The notes: generated by a model not told the origin, from the letters alone. A stretch of DNA of 64,000 nt from DASYTH01 sp035942955 (GCF_035942955.1 NZ_DASZCQ010000323.1:1-64000), one strand, 5' to 3'; numbered from the stretch's first letter, positions 32,801 through 45,883 are shown. Numbers and translations: made by a program.

Positions 32801-35800
32801 TTGGGGCTCAGACTTCTCGGACCCATCGAGCTTGTTGTGGATCGCCGCTCGTTGGATATCGGCGGGCCACGGCAGCGGGTCGTGTTGGCGATGCTGGGGC
32901 TCAACGCCAATCGGGTGACACCGGTCGAGCAGTTGATCGACGCCGTGTGGGACACCTCCCCGCCCTCGACGGCCCGCGGACAGATCCAGATCTGCATCTC
33001 GGCGCTGCGCAAGCTGTTCGCCGACGCCGGGCAGCCGGACGCGATCAAGACGCGGCCGCCCGGCTACCTGCTCGAGATCCCCGCCAGCGAGCTGGACAGC
33101 GAGCAGTTCGCCAGCATGGTGCTGCTGGCACGGACCCATGGCGACGCCGGGCGGCTGGACGAGGCCGCGGCCACGCTGCGCGGCGCGCTGGCCCTGTGGC
33201 GGGGCCCGGCGCTGGCCGGCGTGCACAGCGACCTGGTCCAACGCGGCGCCGCGCTGCTCGAGGATCGCCGGCTGTCGGCGGTCGAGGAGCGGCTGCGGCT
33301 CGACCTCGCCCTCGGGCGGCACGAGGAGATCACCGGCGAGCTGCGGGCCCTCGTCAACGAGCATCCGCTGCACGAGAAGCTGTACGGGCTGCTGATGCTC
33401 GCGTTGTACCGCTCCGGCCGGCAGGCCGAGGCGCTCGAGGTGTGCCGGCTGGCGCGCACCACGCTGGTCGAGGAGCTGGGCATCGACCCCGGCCAGGAGC
33501 TGCAGGCCCTCGAGCGGGCGATCCTCAACCGCGACCCGGCGCTGGACCTGCCGGTCACCGCCGCGCCGTCGGCGTCGGCCAGGTCCGCCGACGAGCATCC
33601 GGCGGCCACCGCACCCGCGTCGTCGACCGAGCAGATCGTCATCCCGCGGCAGCTGCCGGCGAGCATCGCCGACTTCACCGGGCGGCAAGGCCATCTCGGG
33701 GAGATCAAGCAGCTGCTGGCCGAGCGGCCGGACGCGGCCGCCATGCGGATCGTGGCCATCTCCGGCAAGGGCGGGGTGGGCAAGTCCAGCCTGGCCATCC
33801 GGGTTGCGCACGAGCTGGCCGACGCCTTCCCCGACGGCCACCTCTACGCCGACATGCAGGCGCCGGGCGGCGAGGATCCCACGGCCACGCTGCTGGCCCG
33901 GTTCCTGCGGGCGCTGGGGGTCAGCGGCCCGGCGGTCCCGGAGGACCTGCAGGAACGGGTGGAGATGTACCGCAGCCGGCTGGCCGACAAGCGGTTGCTG
34001 GTCGTGCTGGACGACGTGACCAGTGAGGAGCAGGTCGTCCCGCTGCTGCCCGGCAGCCCGACTTGTGCCGTGATCACGACCAGCCGGGCGCGGCTGTCCG
34101 GCCTGTCCGGCGCGCACTGGGCGGACGTGGACGTGTTCGACGCCGACATGTCGCTGGAGCTGCTCGCCAAGATCATCGGCTCGGACCGGGTGGAGGCCGA
34201 GCGCGCCGCGTCCAACGAGCTGGTGGACTTCTGCGGCGGGCTGCCGCTTGCGCTGCGGATCGCCGGCGCCCGGCTGGCGTCGCGGCCGCACTGGCGTATC
34301 GACGGGCTGGTCGCGCGGCTGGAGGACGAGGCCCGCCGGCTCGACGAGCTGGCTCATCACGGGTTGGAGCTGCGCTCCAACATCGGCCTGACCTACCGGG
34401 GGCTCAGCAAGCAGGCCAAGCGGCTGTTCGGGCTGGTCGCGCTGATCGAGGCGCCGCACTTCCCGGCGTGGACGGCCGCCGCGCTGCTGGACACCGGTCT
34501 GTACCAGGCGGAGGACGTGCTGGAGACCCTGGTCGACGCCCAGGTCCTGGACACCGTCGACCTGCCGGGCGCGCGTCAGCTGCGCTACCGGTTCCACGAC
34601 CTGATCCGGGTCTACGCCCGCGAGCAGCTGATGGCCACCGAGTCCGAGGCCGAGCGGGAGGCCGCGCTGACCAGGGTGCTTGGCGCCTGGCTCGGGCTGG
34701 CCGAGGAGGCCCACCGCAAGGATCACGGCGGCGACTACACGATCCTGCACGGCAGCGCGAAGCGGTGGCAACCGAGCCAGCGGCACGGCATGGACTCGGT
34801 CGGCAACCCGATGGAGTGGTGGGCCAGCGAGCGGCGGGCCATGGTGGCCGCGGTCCGGCAGGCCGCCGAGGCGGGCATGGACGAGCTGTGCTGGGATCTC
34901 GCGCTGACGTCGGTCACGCTGTTCGAGGCCAAGGGCTACTTCGACGACTGGCGGGAGACCGCCCAGCTCGCCCTGGACGTCGCGCGCAAGGCCGGCAACC
35001 GCACCGGCGAGGCGGCGATGCTCTACTCGCTGGGCACGCTGCACCTGTTCCAGAAGCGGCTCGACGAGTCGGAGCGCTGCCTTGCCGAGGCGCTGGAGAT
35101 GTTCCGGGCCGAGGACAACGCGCACGGCTGCGGGCTGGTGCTGCGCAACGCGGCGTTCGTGGACGGGCTGCACGGCAAGACCGCCGACATGCTGGCCAAG
35201 TACACCGAGGCGCTGCGCATCCTGCGCGACGTCGGCGACCGCGTCGGCGAGGCGCACGTCCTGCGCAGCCTGGCGAAGTTCGAGGTGGACAACGGCGACG
35301 TCGGGCGCGCGCAGCGGATGCTCGAGGAGTCGCTGGCCATCTGCCAGGAGGTCCACTGCCTGCGCGGCGAGGCCCAGGCGCTGTACCGGTTCGCCGAGCT
35401 GTACCTGCACACCGACCGGATCGAGCTGGCCAGGCAGGCGTTGCACCGGGCGCTGCGCATCGTGCGTGACCTCGGCGATCCGATCGGCGAGGCGTACGCC
35501 CTGTACGGGCTGGGCATCGTGCGGCACCGGGAGGGCCGGCTGGACAACGCGGTGACCACGCTGGTGCACGCGCTGGACGTGGCCCGGCGGGTCGGCGAGC
35601 AGCTGGTCGAGGGGCAGGCGCTGTACGCGCTCGGCGAGATTGCGCTGGCCAGGGGCAGTCATTCGGCGGCCGCGGCACATCTGAGCGAGGCCCGGCAGCT
35701 GTTCGACCAGGTGGGTTCGGGGTTGTGGCACGCCAAGACGCTGATCCTGCTGGCCGAGGTCCATTCCGCCGAAGGGGACGAGGAATTGGCCGGCAATGAG

Positions 35801-35935
35801 ACGGCCGAGGCCGCGGCGCTGCTGGCCGGGGTCGATTCCCGGGAGTCGGCCGAGCTGCGCGCCGGGCTGTCGCGGGCCCGGTCGGCAACCGCGACCAGGG
35901 GTCCGACCTCGGCGGACCGGGCGGATCGGGCCTAG
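32801..35935 (+). CDS. AfsR/SARP-type regulator: BTAD, NB-ARC and TPR
   Basis: A 1044-residue pathway-type activator starting at a TTG preceded by GAGAGGGGAAC. Residues 1-95 are an OmpR-like winged helix (LGLNANRVTPVEQLIDAVWD, then ALRKLFADAG and TRPPGYLLEI). Residues 95-245 are the BTAD domain (HEKLYGLLMLALYRSGRQAE, ARTTLVEELGIDPGQELQAL). An NB-ARC/STAND ATPase follows with P-loop ISGKGGVGKSSLAI near residue 321 and Walker B KRLLVVLDDVTS. The C-terminal ~350 residues are TPR repeats (ALEMFRAEDNAHGCGLVLRN and similar units, about 40 residues apart). Such proteins activate secondary metabolism or stress genes. The target is not evident: only an ornithine-cyclodeaminase-like gene follows. Confidence 0.9.
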   Translation: MGLRLLGPIELVVDRRSLDIGGPRQRVVLAMLGLNANRVTPVEQLIDAVWDTSPPSTARGQIQICISALRKLFADAGQPDAIKTRPPGYLLEIPASELDSEQFASMVLLARTHGDAGRLDEAAATLRGALALWRGPALAGVHSDLVQRGAALLEDRRLSAVEERLRLDLALGRHEEITGELRALVNEHPLHEKLYGLLMLALYRSGRQAEALEVCRLARTTLVEELGIDPGQELQALERAILNRDPALDLPVTAAPSASARSADEHPAATAPASSTEQIVIPRQLPASIADFTGRQGHLGEIKQLLAERPDAAAMRIVAISGKGGVGKSSLAIRVAHELADAFPDGHLYADMQAPGGEDPTATLLARFLRALGVSGPAVPEDLQERVEMYRSRLADKRLLVVLDDVTSEEQVVPLLPGSPTCAVITTSRARLSGLSGAHWADVDVFDADMSLELLAKIIGSDRVEAERAASNELVDFCGGLPLALRIAGARLASRPHWRIDGLVARLEDEARRLDELAHHGLELRSNIGLTYRGLSKQAKRLFGLVALIEAPHFPAWTAAALLDTGLYQAEDVLETLVDAQVLDTVDLPGARQLRYRFHDLIRVYAREQLMATESEAEREAALTRVLGAWLGLAEEAHRKDHGGDYTILHGSAKRWQPSQRHGMDSVGNPMEWWASERRAMVAAVRQAAEAGMDELCWDLALTSVTLFEAKGYFDDWRETAQLALDVARKAGNRTGEAAMLYSLGTLHLFQKRLDESERCLAEALEMFRAEDNAHGCGLVLRNAAFVDGLHGKTADMLAKYTEALRILRDVGDRVGEAHVLRSLAKFEVDNGDVGRAQRMLEESLAICQEVHCLRGEAQALYRFAELYLHTDRIELARQALHRALRIVRDLGDPIGEAYALYGLGIVRHREGRLDNAVTTLVHALDVARRVGEQLVEGQALYALGEIALARGSHSAAAAHLSEARQLFDQVGSGLWHAKTLILLAEVHSAEGDEELAGNETAEAAALLAGVDSRESAELRAGLSRARSATATRGPTSADRADRA

Positions 35936-36240
35936 CGCGCCAGGACTGGTTATCCGTAGGAAGAACGGCCGGTGTCCCCGGCTGGACAACGGCCGCCTTC
36001 CACCAACTTTCAGATATCACAATCACAAAGGCGCGCCGTTGATATTCTGGCGCTTACTTCGTGATTCTTTCTTGCTGCCCGAAGCCAGTTCACCGCTCGG
36101 CGCCTTCGATCGGCTTTGTGCCGGCTGTCAGGATTCTTTCTCCCGACCGGTGGTCGGCCGATAGAAATTGAGAAGATTCCGTGCACACATTGTGCGCGCC
36201 AGCCGGTAGAATCGGGAGCGGACCAGGAAAGGCAGTCCAC
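35936..36240. other. 305-bp gap between SARP and cyclodeaminase-like gene
   Basis: No gene is seen. The segment is less GC-rich (36000-36200) and contains a TAGAAT at 36207-36212 that could be a -10 box for the downstream gene, without a good -35 at the right distance. GGAAAGGCAG at 36226-36235 may serve as ribosome binding site. Confidence 0.35.
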
Positions 36241-37179
36241 ATGGCCAGATCAATACTCGAGCTCGACGGCGACGCTCTGTGGACCGCGTTCGAGCAGATC
36301 AACCCGGTTGACCTGCTCGTCGACGAGCTGACCGGCCGCACGGACGACCGCGTCGACTGGAACCCGCACCACCTCGGCCGCTTCGTCGCATGGCAGCGCA
36401 CCACCAAGGACGACGACGGAACCGAGCGCGCCCTGCTCGAGGACCCCGGCACCGGCGAGCGGTGCCTGCTGCCGGCCGACGGCCTGCGCGCGTCCCGGAC
36501 CGCCACCCTGGGCGCGCTCGCCGCCCGGCAGATGCTCACCCCGACCGTGGTCACCGCCACCGTGCTGGGCACCAGCCCGGCGGCCCAGCTGCAGCTCGCG
36601 GTGATCGCCCGCCACGTGCCGGACGTCAGCCACATCGCGGTGTGCCCGACCCCGGGCGGGGGTTTCCCGCTCGAGCCGCGGGTGGTGGACCAGGTCGACC
36701 TGGCCGGCATCGGGCTGTCCGTCACGTCCGGCATGGCCGAGGCGGTGTTCGGCGCCAACCTGGTGATCATCGCCGACGGCGGGCCGTGGCCGCTGATCCC
36801 CGGGCAGCTGCCGAGGGGCGCGGTCGTGGTCAACGCCACCGGGCAGGACCTGCCGGTCGAGCTGGTCAACGGCGTTGACGAGATCTACGTCGACGACGCC
36901 AAGGCGCTCGAGGCCAACCGGCACCGCTACTTCATCCGGTCCCACCTGTCCAGCCGGATCGGCGTCGGGGCGCCGACCCGGACCACCGGTGGGCGCCGCC
37001 GCCCGCACATCGAGGCCCCGCTGGGCGAGGTGCTGACCGGCGGCCACCCCGGCCGCACGCATCTCGACGACACCCTGCTCGTCGAGCTGCTCAGCACCGA
37101 CACGCTGGACGCCCAGCTGGCCTGCGAGCTGCACCGCGCCGCGCTCGAGCGCGGTCTCGGCGTACGCCGCTCCGAGTAA
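36241..37179 (+). CDS. Ornithine cyclodeaminase / mu-crystallin family protein
   Basis: A 312-residue NAD(P)-dependent enzyme-like protein. The family fold is recognised by RTATLGALAARQMLTPTVVT and the Rossmann segment ATVLGTSPAAQLQLAVIARH, where the usual GxGxQA loop is changed to GTSPAAQ. Later come LPRGAVVVNATGQDLPVELV and IYVDDAKALEANRHRYFI. Members interconvert ornithine/proline, lysine/pipecolate or reduce cyclic imines. The nucleotide loop change and the missing conserved catalytic Asp context leave the activity uncertain. It follows the SARP gene on the same strand, and the ring-forming amino acid chemistry would suit a secondary metabolite, but no assembly-line genes are in the window. 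The APH gene starts 9 bp downstream. Confidence 0.75.
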   Translation: MARSILELDGDALWTAFEQINPVDLLVDELTGRTDDRVDWNPHHLGRFVAWQRTTKDDDGTERALLEDPGTGERCLLPADGLRASRTATLGALAARQMLTPTVVTATVLGTSPAAQLQLAVIARHVPDVSHIAVCPTPGGGFPLEPRVVDQVDLAGIGLSVTSGMAEAVFGANLVIIADGGPWPLIPGQLPRGAVVVNATGQDLPVELVNGVDEIYVDDAKALEANRHRYFIRSHLSSRIGVGAPTRTTGGRRRPHIEAPLGEVLTGGHPGRTHLDDTLLVELLSTDTLDAQLACELHRAALERGLGVRRSE

Positions 37180-37188
37180 CGGCGCCGC

Positions 37189-38157
37189 ATGGGACGCGGG
37201 CTGGACTCCGATGCCGTGGCGAAGCTGCTGGCCGAGGTCCTGCCCGGACCCGTGACGGTCGAGCGGATGCACCCGGTGACGGGCGGGGCCTCGGCCGACA
37301 CCTGGTCGCTCGACGTGACCGACGGTTCGGGCGCCGGGCACGCGCTGATCCTGCGGCGGGACGCCGGGCGCGGCGGCGTGAGCTTGGGGCTGGACGCCCG
37401 GACCGAACCCCTTGTGCAGCGGGTCGCCGCCGAGGCGGGGGTGCCGGCGGCAAGGGTGCTGGCGATCTTCGCCGAGGATGCCGCGCTCGGCACCGGGTAC
37501 GTGATGGAGCGGCTGGCCGGGGAGACCATTCCGCGGCGGTTGCTCCGCGACGAGGCCTACTCCGCCGCCCGGGAGCGGCTGGTCGCCGACTGCGCGGCGG
37601 CGCTGGCCGCGATCCACGCCGTGCCGGTGGTCCGGCTGCCCGCGCTGCCCCGGCTGCCGGCCCGCGAACAGGTGGCGCTGCTGGAGTCGCTGCACCGCTC
37701 GGTGGGCCAGCCGGTGCCGGCGTTCGAGCTCGGCCTGCGCTGGTTGCGGGACAACCTGCCGCCGCCGGGGCCGATCACCTTGGTGCACGGGGATTTCCGC
37801 ACCGGCAACCTGCTCGTCGACGAGCGCGGTCTGGTCGCCGTGCTGGACTGGGAGCTGGCGCATCTCGGCGATCCGATGGAAGACATCGGATGGCTGTGCA
37901 CCCGGGCGTGGCGGTTCGGCGGGGCCGGTGAGGTCGGCGGGTTCGGTGCGCGCCGGGACCTCGACGCGGCGTACGGCTCGGCGATCGCTGCGGAGCGGGT
38001 GCGGTTCTGGGAGGTTCTCGGCGCCCTGAAGTGGGGCGTGATCTGTCAGCTGCAGTCGTTCGCGCACCTGCGCGGGGAGGCGCGCTCGGTGGAGCGCGCC
38101 GCGATCGGCCGCCGCGTCACCGAGGCCGAGCTGGATCTGCTGCTGCTCATCTGCTGA
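37189..38157 (+). CDS. APH-fold phosphotransferase family protein
   Basis: A 322-residue aminoglycoside-phosphotransferase-fold kinase of the ACAD10-like group. The catalytic loop is ITLVHGDFRTGNLLVDERGL (HGDF-x4-N) and the metal-binding motif is VLDWELAHLGDPMEDIGW, a hallmark of the group linked to acyl-CoA dehydrogenases. ACAD10/11 homologues phosphorylate 4-hydroxy acyl-CoAs during their degradation. Here no dehydrogenase is adjacent. It is followed 12 bp downstream by its usual partner DUF6285, so the two are cotranscribed. It is not expected to confer antibiotic resistance. Confidence 0.88.
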   Translation: MGRGLDSDAVAKLLAEVLPGPVTVERMHPVTGGASADTWSLDVTDGSGAGHALILRRDAGRGGVSLGLDARTEPLVQRVAAEAGVPAARVLAIFAEDAALGTGYVMERLAGETIPRRLLRDEAYSAARERLVADCAAALAAIHAVPVVRLPALPRLPAREQVALLESLHRSVGQPVPAFELGLRWLRDNLPPPGPITLVHGDFRTGNLLVDERGLVAVLDWELAHLGDPMEDIGWLCTRAWRFGGAGEVGGFGARRDLDAAYGSAIAAERVRFWEVLGALKWGVICQLQSFAHLRGEARSVERAAIGRRVTEAELDLLLLIC

Positions 38158-38169
38158 AGGGAGCGCCGA

Positions 38170-38553
38170 ATGCTCGACGAACGGCCGACGGCCGCCGAGC
38201 TGGTCGCCGCGGTGGCCGAGTTCCTCGAGCGGGAGGTCCTGGCCGCCCTCGACGGCCGCATCGCCTTTCACACCAAGGTGGCCGCCAACGCACTGCGGAT
38301 CGTGGAGCGGGAGCTGACCTCCGGGCCCGCCGTGGCCGCGGCCGAGCTGGCCCGGCTCCGCACGCTCACCGGCGCCGACGGCGACCTGCCCACGCTCAAC
38401 GCCGTGCTGGCCGGCAAGATCCGCGATGGATCCATCGTGGACGATGCGCTACGGGACCACCTCGTGCGCAGCGCGCTGTCCCGGCTGGCCATCGACAACC
38501 CGCGGTACCCGTCGCTGGCCGACGCCGCGGAGCGCTGGCCCGACGCTCACTGA
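38170..38553 (+). CDS. DUF6285 domain protein
   Basis: A 127-residue helical protein starting at ATG 38170 with GAAGGGAG upstream. Family landmarks are RPTAAELVAAVAEFLEREVL, IAFHTKVAANALRIVERELT and SGPAVAAAELARLRTLTG. DUF6285 proteins are regularly encoded beside an APH-fold kinase and an acyl-CoA dehydrogenase, and probably assist that kinase; no biochemical role is known to me. The 3' end overlaps the Rieske oxygenase gene tail to tail by 7 bp. Confidence 0.85.
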   Translation: MLDERPTAAELVAAVAEFLEREVLAALDGRIAFHTKVAANALRIVERELTSGPAVAAAELARLRTLTGADGDLPTLNAVLAGKIRDGSIVDDALRDHLVRSALSRLAIDNPRYPSLADAAERWPDAH

Positions 38554-39662
38554 CCCTCCCAGGGCGGCGTGCCCAGGTATGCGCGGCGGATCAGGGTGAC
38601 CCAGCGCTGGACCGCGTCCTCGTTGGGGGCGAACGGACCCGGGCGGAAGTGCGGGGAGGCGAGGCCGCGCTGGACCGACTCGCAGGCGGCCCAGTCCTGC
38701 CGGTTGGTGCGGTCCCAGAACCGCTCGGCGTAGGACGCGTCGAGCACGCCCTCGGCGACGTACCAGGAGCACTCGACGCGCGTGGTGTCCGGGGCGAGCG
38801 GGCGCAGGCGGTGGGTCATCACGTAGTCCGGGTGCAGGGACAGCAGCAGATCCGGGAAAAGGGCGAGGTAGAGCACCCGGCGACGGTCCACACCGGGCAG
38901 GAAGGCGCCCCGGGAGCGGCCGTCGAGCGACATGGTCTCCGCGCCCTCGCGCAGGTCCATGGCGCCGCCGACCCAGGCGCCAGGCAGGTCGTAGTTGTGG
39001 CCGCTGTTCGGCGGGGACACCGCGCACAGCTCGGGGTGGATCCGCGGGCAGTGGTAGCACTCCTGGTAGTTCTCGACGATCACCTTCCAGTTGGCCCGCA
39101 CCCGGTAGTCGTGCCGCGCGGCCAGCTTCAGCTTCTCCGGCGCGTACGGGGCGACCAGGCCGGCCAACTCTCCCAAGTGGACGGTGAACGGAGCGGCGTC
39201 GCCGGTCGCGTTGACGAACACCCAGCCGTGCCAGACCTCGACCGGGAGCGGGACGAGGCCGTGGTCGGCGGCGGAGAATCCCGGCACGTCACGGAACCGC
39301 GGCGCCGCCCGCAATGCTCCGTCCAATGTGTACACCCAGGCGTGGTACGGGCACACCACCACCCGGCCGTCCGCGGACCCGCCGTCAGGCAGCAGCTCGT
39401 GCCCCCGGTGCCGGCAGGTGTTGGCGAACGCCGCCGTCCGGTCGCCGTCCCTGGTCAGCAGCACGGGCACGTCGCCGACCGTCACGCCGTGCTGGGCCGG
39501 CAGCTCGTCCACCCGGCCGACGCAGCTCCACGTGCCGGCGAACAGGTGGCGGCGTTCCCAGGCGAGCACCTCGGCGCGGACGTAAGCCCGTGCCGGCAGC
39601 AGCGTCGGCGCGCCGACCGGCTCGTCGACCGAAAGCGGTGCGGGCGGCCAGGAAGCGGTCAC
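38547..39662 (-). CDS. Rieske non-heme iron oxygenase, alpha subunit
   Basis: A 371-residue aromatic-ring-hydroxylating-type oxygenase. The Rieske [2Fe-2S] site is CRHRGHEL (about residue 86) with CPYHAWVYTLDGAL (about 107). The mononuclear iron site is VENYQECYHCPRIHPELCAV near residue 205, with two His and a downstream Asp expected. The NYxECYHCPxxHPEL pattern is that of the group acting on quaternary amines such as glycine betaine, stachydrine and carnitine, rather than on arenes. No reductase gene is adjacent, so electrons must come from elsewhere. An IclR regulator gene lies immediately upstream on the same strand, 9 bp from its start, and is probably cotranscribed with it. Confidence 0.88.
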   Translation of the reverse strand: MTASWPPAPLSVDEPVGAPTLLPARAYVRAEVLAWERRHLFAGTWSCVGRVDELPAQHGVTVGDVPVLLTRDGDRTAAFANTCRHRGHELLPDGGSADGRVVVCPYHAWVYTLDGALRAAPRFRDVPGFSAADHGLVPLPVEVWHGWVFVNATGDAAPFTVHLGELAGLVAPYAPEKLKLAARHDYRVRANWKVIVENYQECYHCPRIHPELCAVSPPNSGHNYDLPGAWVGGAMDLREGAETMSLDGRSRGAFLPGVDRRRVLYLALFPDLLLSLHPDYVMTHRLRPLAPDTTRVECSWYVAEGVLDASYAERFWDRTNRQDWAACESVQRGLASPHFRPGPFAPNEDAVQRWVTLIRRAYLGTPPWEGQ

Positions 39663-39671
39663 GGCGCGACG

Positions 39672-40505
39672 CTACCCGGCCGGTGCGATGTGACCGAGCC
39701 TGCGGGACAGCGTGCCGGCGGCGTCGGCGACCAGCGGGCCCAGCTCTGCGGCGCGCGCCAGGACCCTGGCGGCCGGGCCCGCGATGCTCATCGCGGCGAC
39801 GGGGCGGCCGGTCCGGTCCCGGACGGCGGCCGCCACGCAGCCGACGTCCGGCTCGTTCTCGATGTTGTCGACGGCCCAGCCGCGCCGGCCGGTCCGGTCC
39901 AGCTCGTCGAGCAGCACGCCCCGGTCCACGATCGTGTTGGGGGTCAAGCGATCCAGCCGCATCCGCGCCACCCGTTCCACGCGTTCGCCTTGGGGCAGCG
40001 CGGAAAGCCAGGCCTTGCCGAGCGACGTCGCATGCTGCGGCCGCCGGGTGCCGAGCTGGCAGTGCAGGGTCACCGCGTTGACGCCGCGGTCCTTTCCCAC
40101 GTAGACCATGGCGTCGCCGTCCGGCACGGCCAGGAAGATCGTCTCACCGCTGCGCGCGGCCAGTCCGGAGAGGAACTGCGGCGCCGCCTTGTGCAGGTCG
40201 GTCGCGGCCATGGCCTGCACGCCGAGCTCGACCATCCGCGCGCCGAGCCGGACCCGGCCGGTCACGTGGTCGGCCTCCAGGTAGTCGAGCTCCTTGAGCG
40301 TGTTGACGATCCGGTACACCGCGCTGCGGGACAGCCCGAGCTGCGTGGCGATCGCGTTGGTGGAGATCTCCTGGCGCGCGCCGACGTGCTCGAGCACGGC
40401 CAGGCCCCGCTCAAGGGTTCCGATGTGCTGCCGCTGCGCGGCGGTCACGCCGTTCACGGGAAAGCCAGGCACCGTCCACCCCCGATCCGCGCACCCGTGT
40501 ACCAC
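39672..40505 (-). CDS. IclR-family transcriptional regulator
   Basis: A 277-residue regulator. The HTH is TNAIATQLGLSRSAVYRIVN followed by TLKELDYLEAD. The effector-binding GAF-like domain includes SGETIFLAVPDGDAMVYVGK and PQHATSLGKAWLSALPQGER. The protein may start later, at the internal GTG opening VPGFPVNGVTAA or VTAAQRQHIGTL, since the first ~20 residues are not typical. It precedes the Rieske oxygenase by 9 bp on the same strand and probably controls its own operon in response to the oxygenase substrate. Confidence 0.88.
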   Translation of the reverse strand: MVHGCADRGWTVPGFPVNGVTAAQRQHIGTLERGLAVLEHVGARQEISTNAIATQLGLSRSAVYRIVNTLKELDYLEADHVTGRVRLGARMVELGVQAMAATDLHKAAPQFLSGLAARSGETIFLAVPDGDAMVYVGKDRGVNAVTLHCQLGTRRPQHATSLGKAWLSALPQGERVERVARMRLDRLTPNTIVDRGVLLDELDRTGRRGWAVDNIENEPDVGCVAAAVRDRTGRPVAAMSIAGPAARVLARAAELGPLVADAAGTLSRRLGHIAPAG

Positions 40506-40686
40506 TCAGCGGTACATGTCACCACTGGATGGGAAGACGGTAACACCTCCGATGAATTTGGGAAAGCCCTTTCCTGGTGTGGGCTCGGGGCACCGGCAGG
40601 TCCCGCCGGTTTGCCCTCGTGGCTCGCTGGGTACGCCCCGTTATCCGAGCAGCCGAAGTGGATCATAACGACAGAAGGTTGTGGCG

Positions 40687-41103
40687 ATGACTACCGCGCG
40701 AGACATCATGACCCCGAACCCGACCTGCGTGCGGACGAGCGACACGGTGCTCGACGCGGCCCGCAGGATGGCCGAGGAGTCCGTCGGCGCGTTGCCCGTC
40801 TGCGGCGAGGACAACCGGCTCAAGGGCATGCTGACCGACCGCGACATCGTGGTGAAGGTGCTGGCCGCCGGCAAGGACCCGCGGGCCATGCACGCCGGCG
40901 AGGTGCCGCACGGCACCGTGGTGACCGTGGCCGCCGACGATGACGTGGAGCAGGTCATGCGGACGATGAAGGAGCACCAGATCCGCCGGGTTCCGGTGCT
41001 CGAGGGGCACGATCTGGTCGGGATCGTGGCTCAGGCGGACGTCGCTCGCTCGATGTCCGAGTCCCAGGTCGGCGACATGGTTGAAGCGATCTCTCAGAGT
41101 TGA
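40687..41103 (+). CDS. CBS-domain protein
   Basis: A 138-residue protein with a CBS pair. The first CBS opens DIMTPNPTCVRTSDTVLDAA and contains NRLKGMLTDRDIVVKVLAAG. The second has MKEHQIRRVPVLEGHDLVGI. It starts at ATG 40687 with AGAAGG eight bases before; the GTG at 40681 is an alternative. Stand-alone CBS pairs bind adenosine nucleotides and act as sensors. It precedes a MEDS-ATPase gene by 46 bp, so it probably belongs to the stress-signalling region that follows. Confidence 0.88.
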   Translation: MTTARDIMTPNPTCVRTSDTVLDAARRMAEESVGALPVCGEDNRLKGMLTDRDIVVKVLAAGKDPRAMHAGEVPHGTVVTVAADDDVEQVMRTMKEHQIRRVPVLEGHDLVGIVAQADVARSMSESQVGDMVEAISQS

Positions 41104-41149
41104 GCGAGGAGGCGCCCTGCGCGATAGTGTGACGCGGGGTGATGACGGC

Positions 41150-42074
41150 ATGGGCGCTGACGCCGCACCGGGTGATAGTTCGAGCTTCGTGCATCCAGCG
41201 CTCTTCTACCGCGGCATCGACGACTACCTGGCCGGCGTGGGCGGGTTCGTCCGGAACGGGCTGGCGGCCGGGGAGCCGGTGTTCGTCTCGGTTCCGCCCG
41301 AACGCCTCGCCCCACTGCGCGCCTTCCTGGGCGTCGACGCCGATCGGGTCGTCCTGCACGACATGTCGGAGGTGGGTCGCAACCCCGGGCGGATCCTGAC
41401 CGCCCTCACCGACTTCGCCGCCCGGCGCGGCGCCGGCCGGGCGTGGCTGGTCGGCGAGCCCATCTGGCCGTCCCGCTCGCCGCTGGAGATCCGCGAGGCC
41501 ACCCGGCACGAGGCACTGATCAACCTGGCGTTCGCCGACGTGCCGGTGACGATTCTGTGCCCCTACGACGTTTCCGGGCTCGATCCGCACACCGTGGCCG
41601 ACGCGTGGCGCACGCACCCGGTGGTGTGGGCGGACGGCGCGGAGATGCCGAGCACCGAGTACGCCGACCCGTACGCGGTGAGCACCGACTGCGACGCGCT
41701 GCCCGCCGAGGAACCGGCCAAGGCGGTGCGGATGTCGCTGGGGCCGGGAGAGTTGGCCTTGGTGCGGATGCGTGCCGTGGAGTTCGGCCGGGCATCGGGC
41801 CTGCCCCCGGAGCGCCTGGCGGATCTCAAGCTGGCGGTGGGCGAGGCCGCGGCCAACACGCTGCGCCACGGCGGCGGCGCCGGCAAGGTGACGATGTGGC
41901 GGACACCCACCGAGGTGATCGTCGAGGTGCGCGATGGCGGCCGGCTGGCCGATCCGCTGTCCGGCCGGCTGCGGCCACCCCTCGGCGCGGTCGGGGGCCG
42001 TGGGTTGTGGCTGATCCACCAGGTGTGCGACCTCGTGGAGCTGGGCTCCGGGCTGCTCCGGCTGCACATGCGGA

Positions 42075-42103
<29 letters not shown>
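41150..42103 (+). CDS. MEDS domain - HATPase protein (anti-sigma-like)
   Basis: A 317-residue protein. Residues ~15-170 form a MEDS domain (FVHPALFYRGIDDYLAGVGG, EPVFVSVPPERLAPLRAFLG, and LCPYDVSGLDPHTVADAWRT), a sensory domain linked to methanogen and DcmR-type signalling. Residues ~200-310 form an HATPase_c_2 fold with LKLAVGEAAANTLRHGGGAG (N box) and VEVRDGGRLADPL plus GGRGLWLIHQVCD. It resembles the anti-sigma-factor kinases of actinobacteria such as RsbW-like proteins. Its 3' end overlaps the kinase gene by 29 bp tail to tail. The start could also be the GTG at 41129. Confidence 0.85.
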
Positions 42104-45764
<3,661 letters not shown>

Positions 45765-45883
45765 GACACTCTCCCGTTGACCGAGGGCGGGGGGTTCCAG
45801 CCTCCCATGCTTTATGGGTGTTCGCCGCGATACGCTACGCGCGGACCGTTGTCGGCGGTCAGGAGGTTCACAAGTGGGCTCGA

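Noticed and set aside
32741..35989. A 1082-residue minus-strand frame opposite the SARP gene
   Set aside because: Shadow of the SARP coding strand; low-complexity His/Gln/Gly/Arg composition and no domains.
37189..38157. Aminoglycoside resistance kinase
   Set aside because: The LDWELAHLGDP motif and DUF6285 neighbour place it in the acyl-CoA-dehydrogenase-linked group, not among resistance enzymes.
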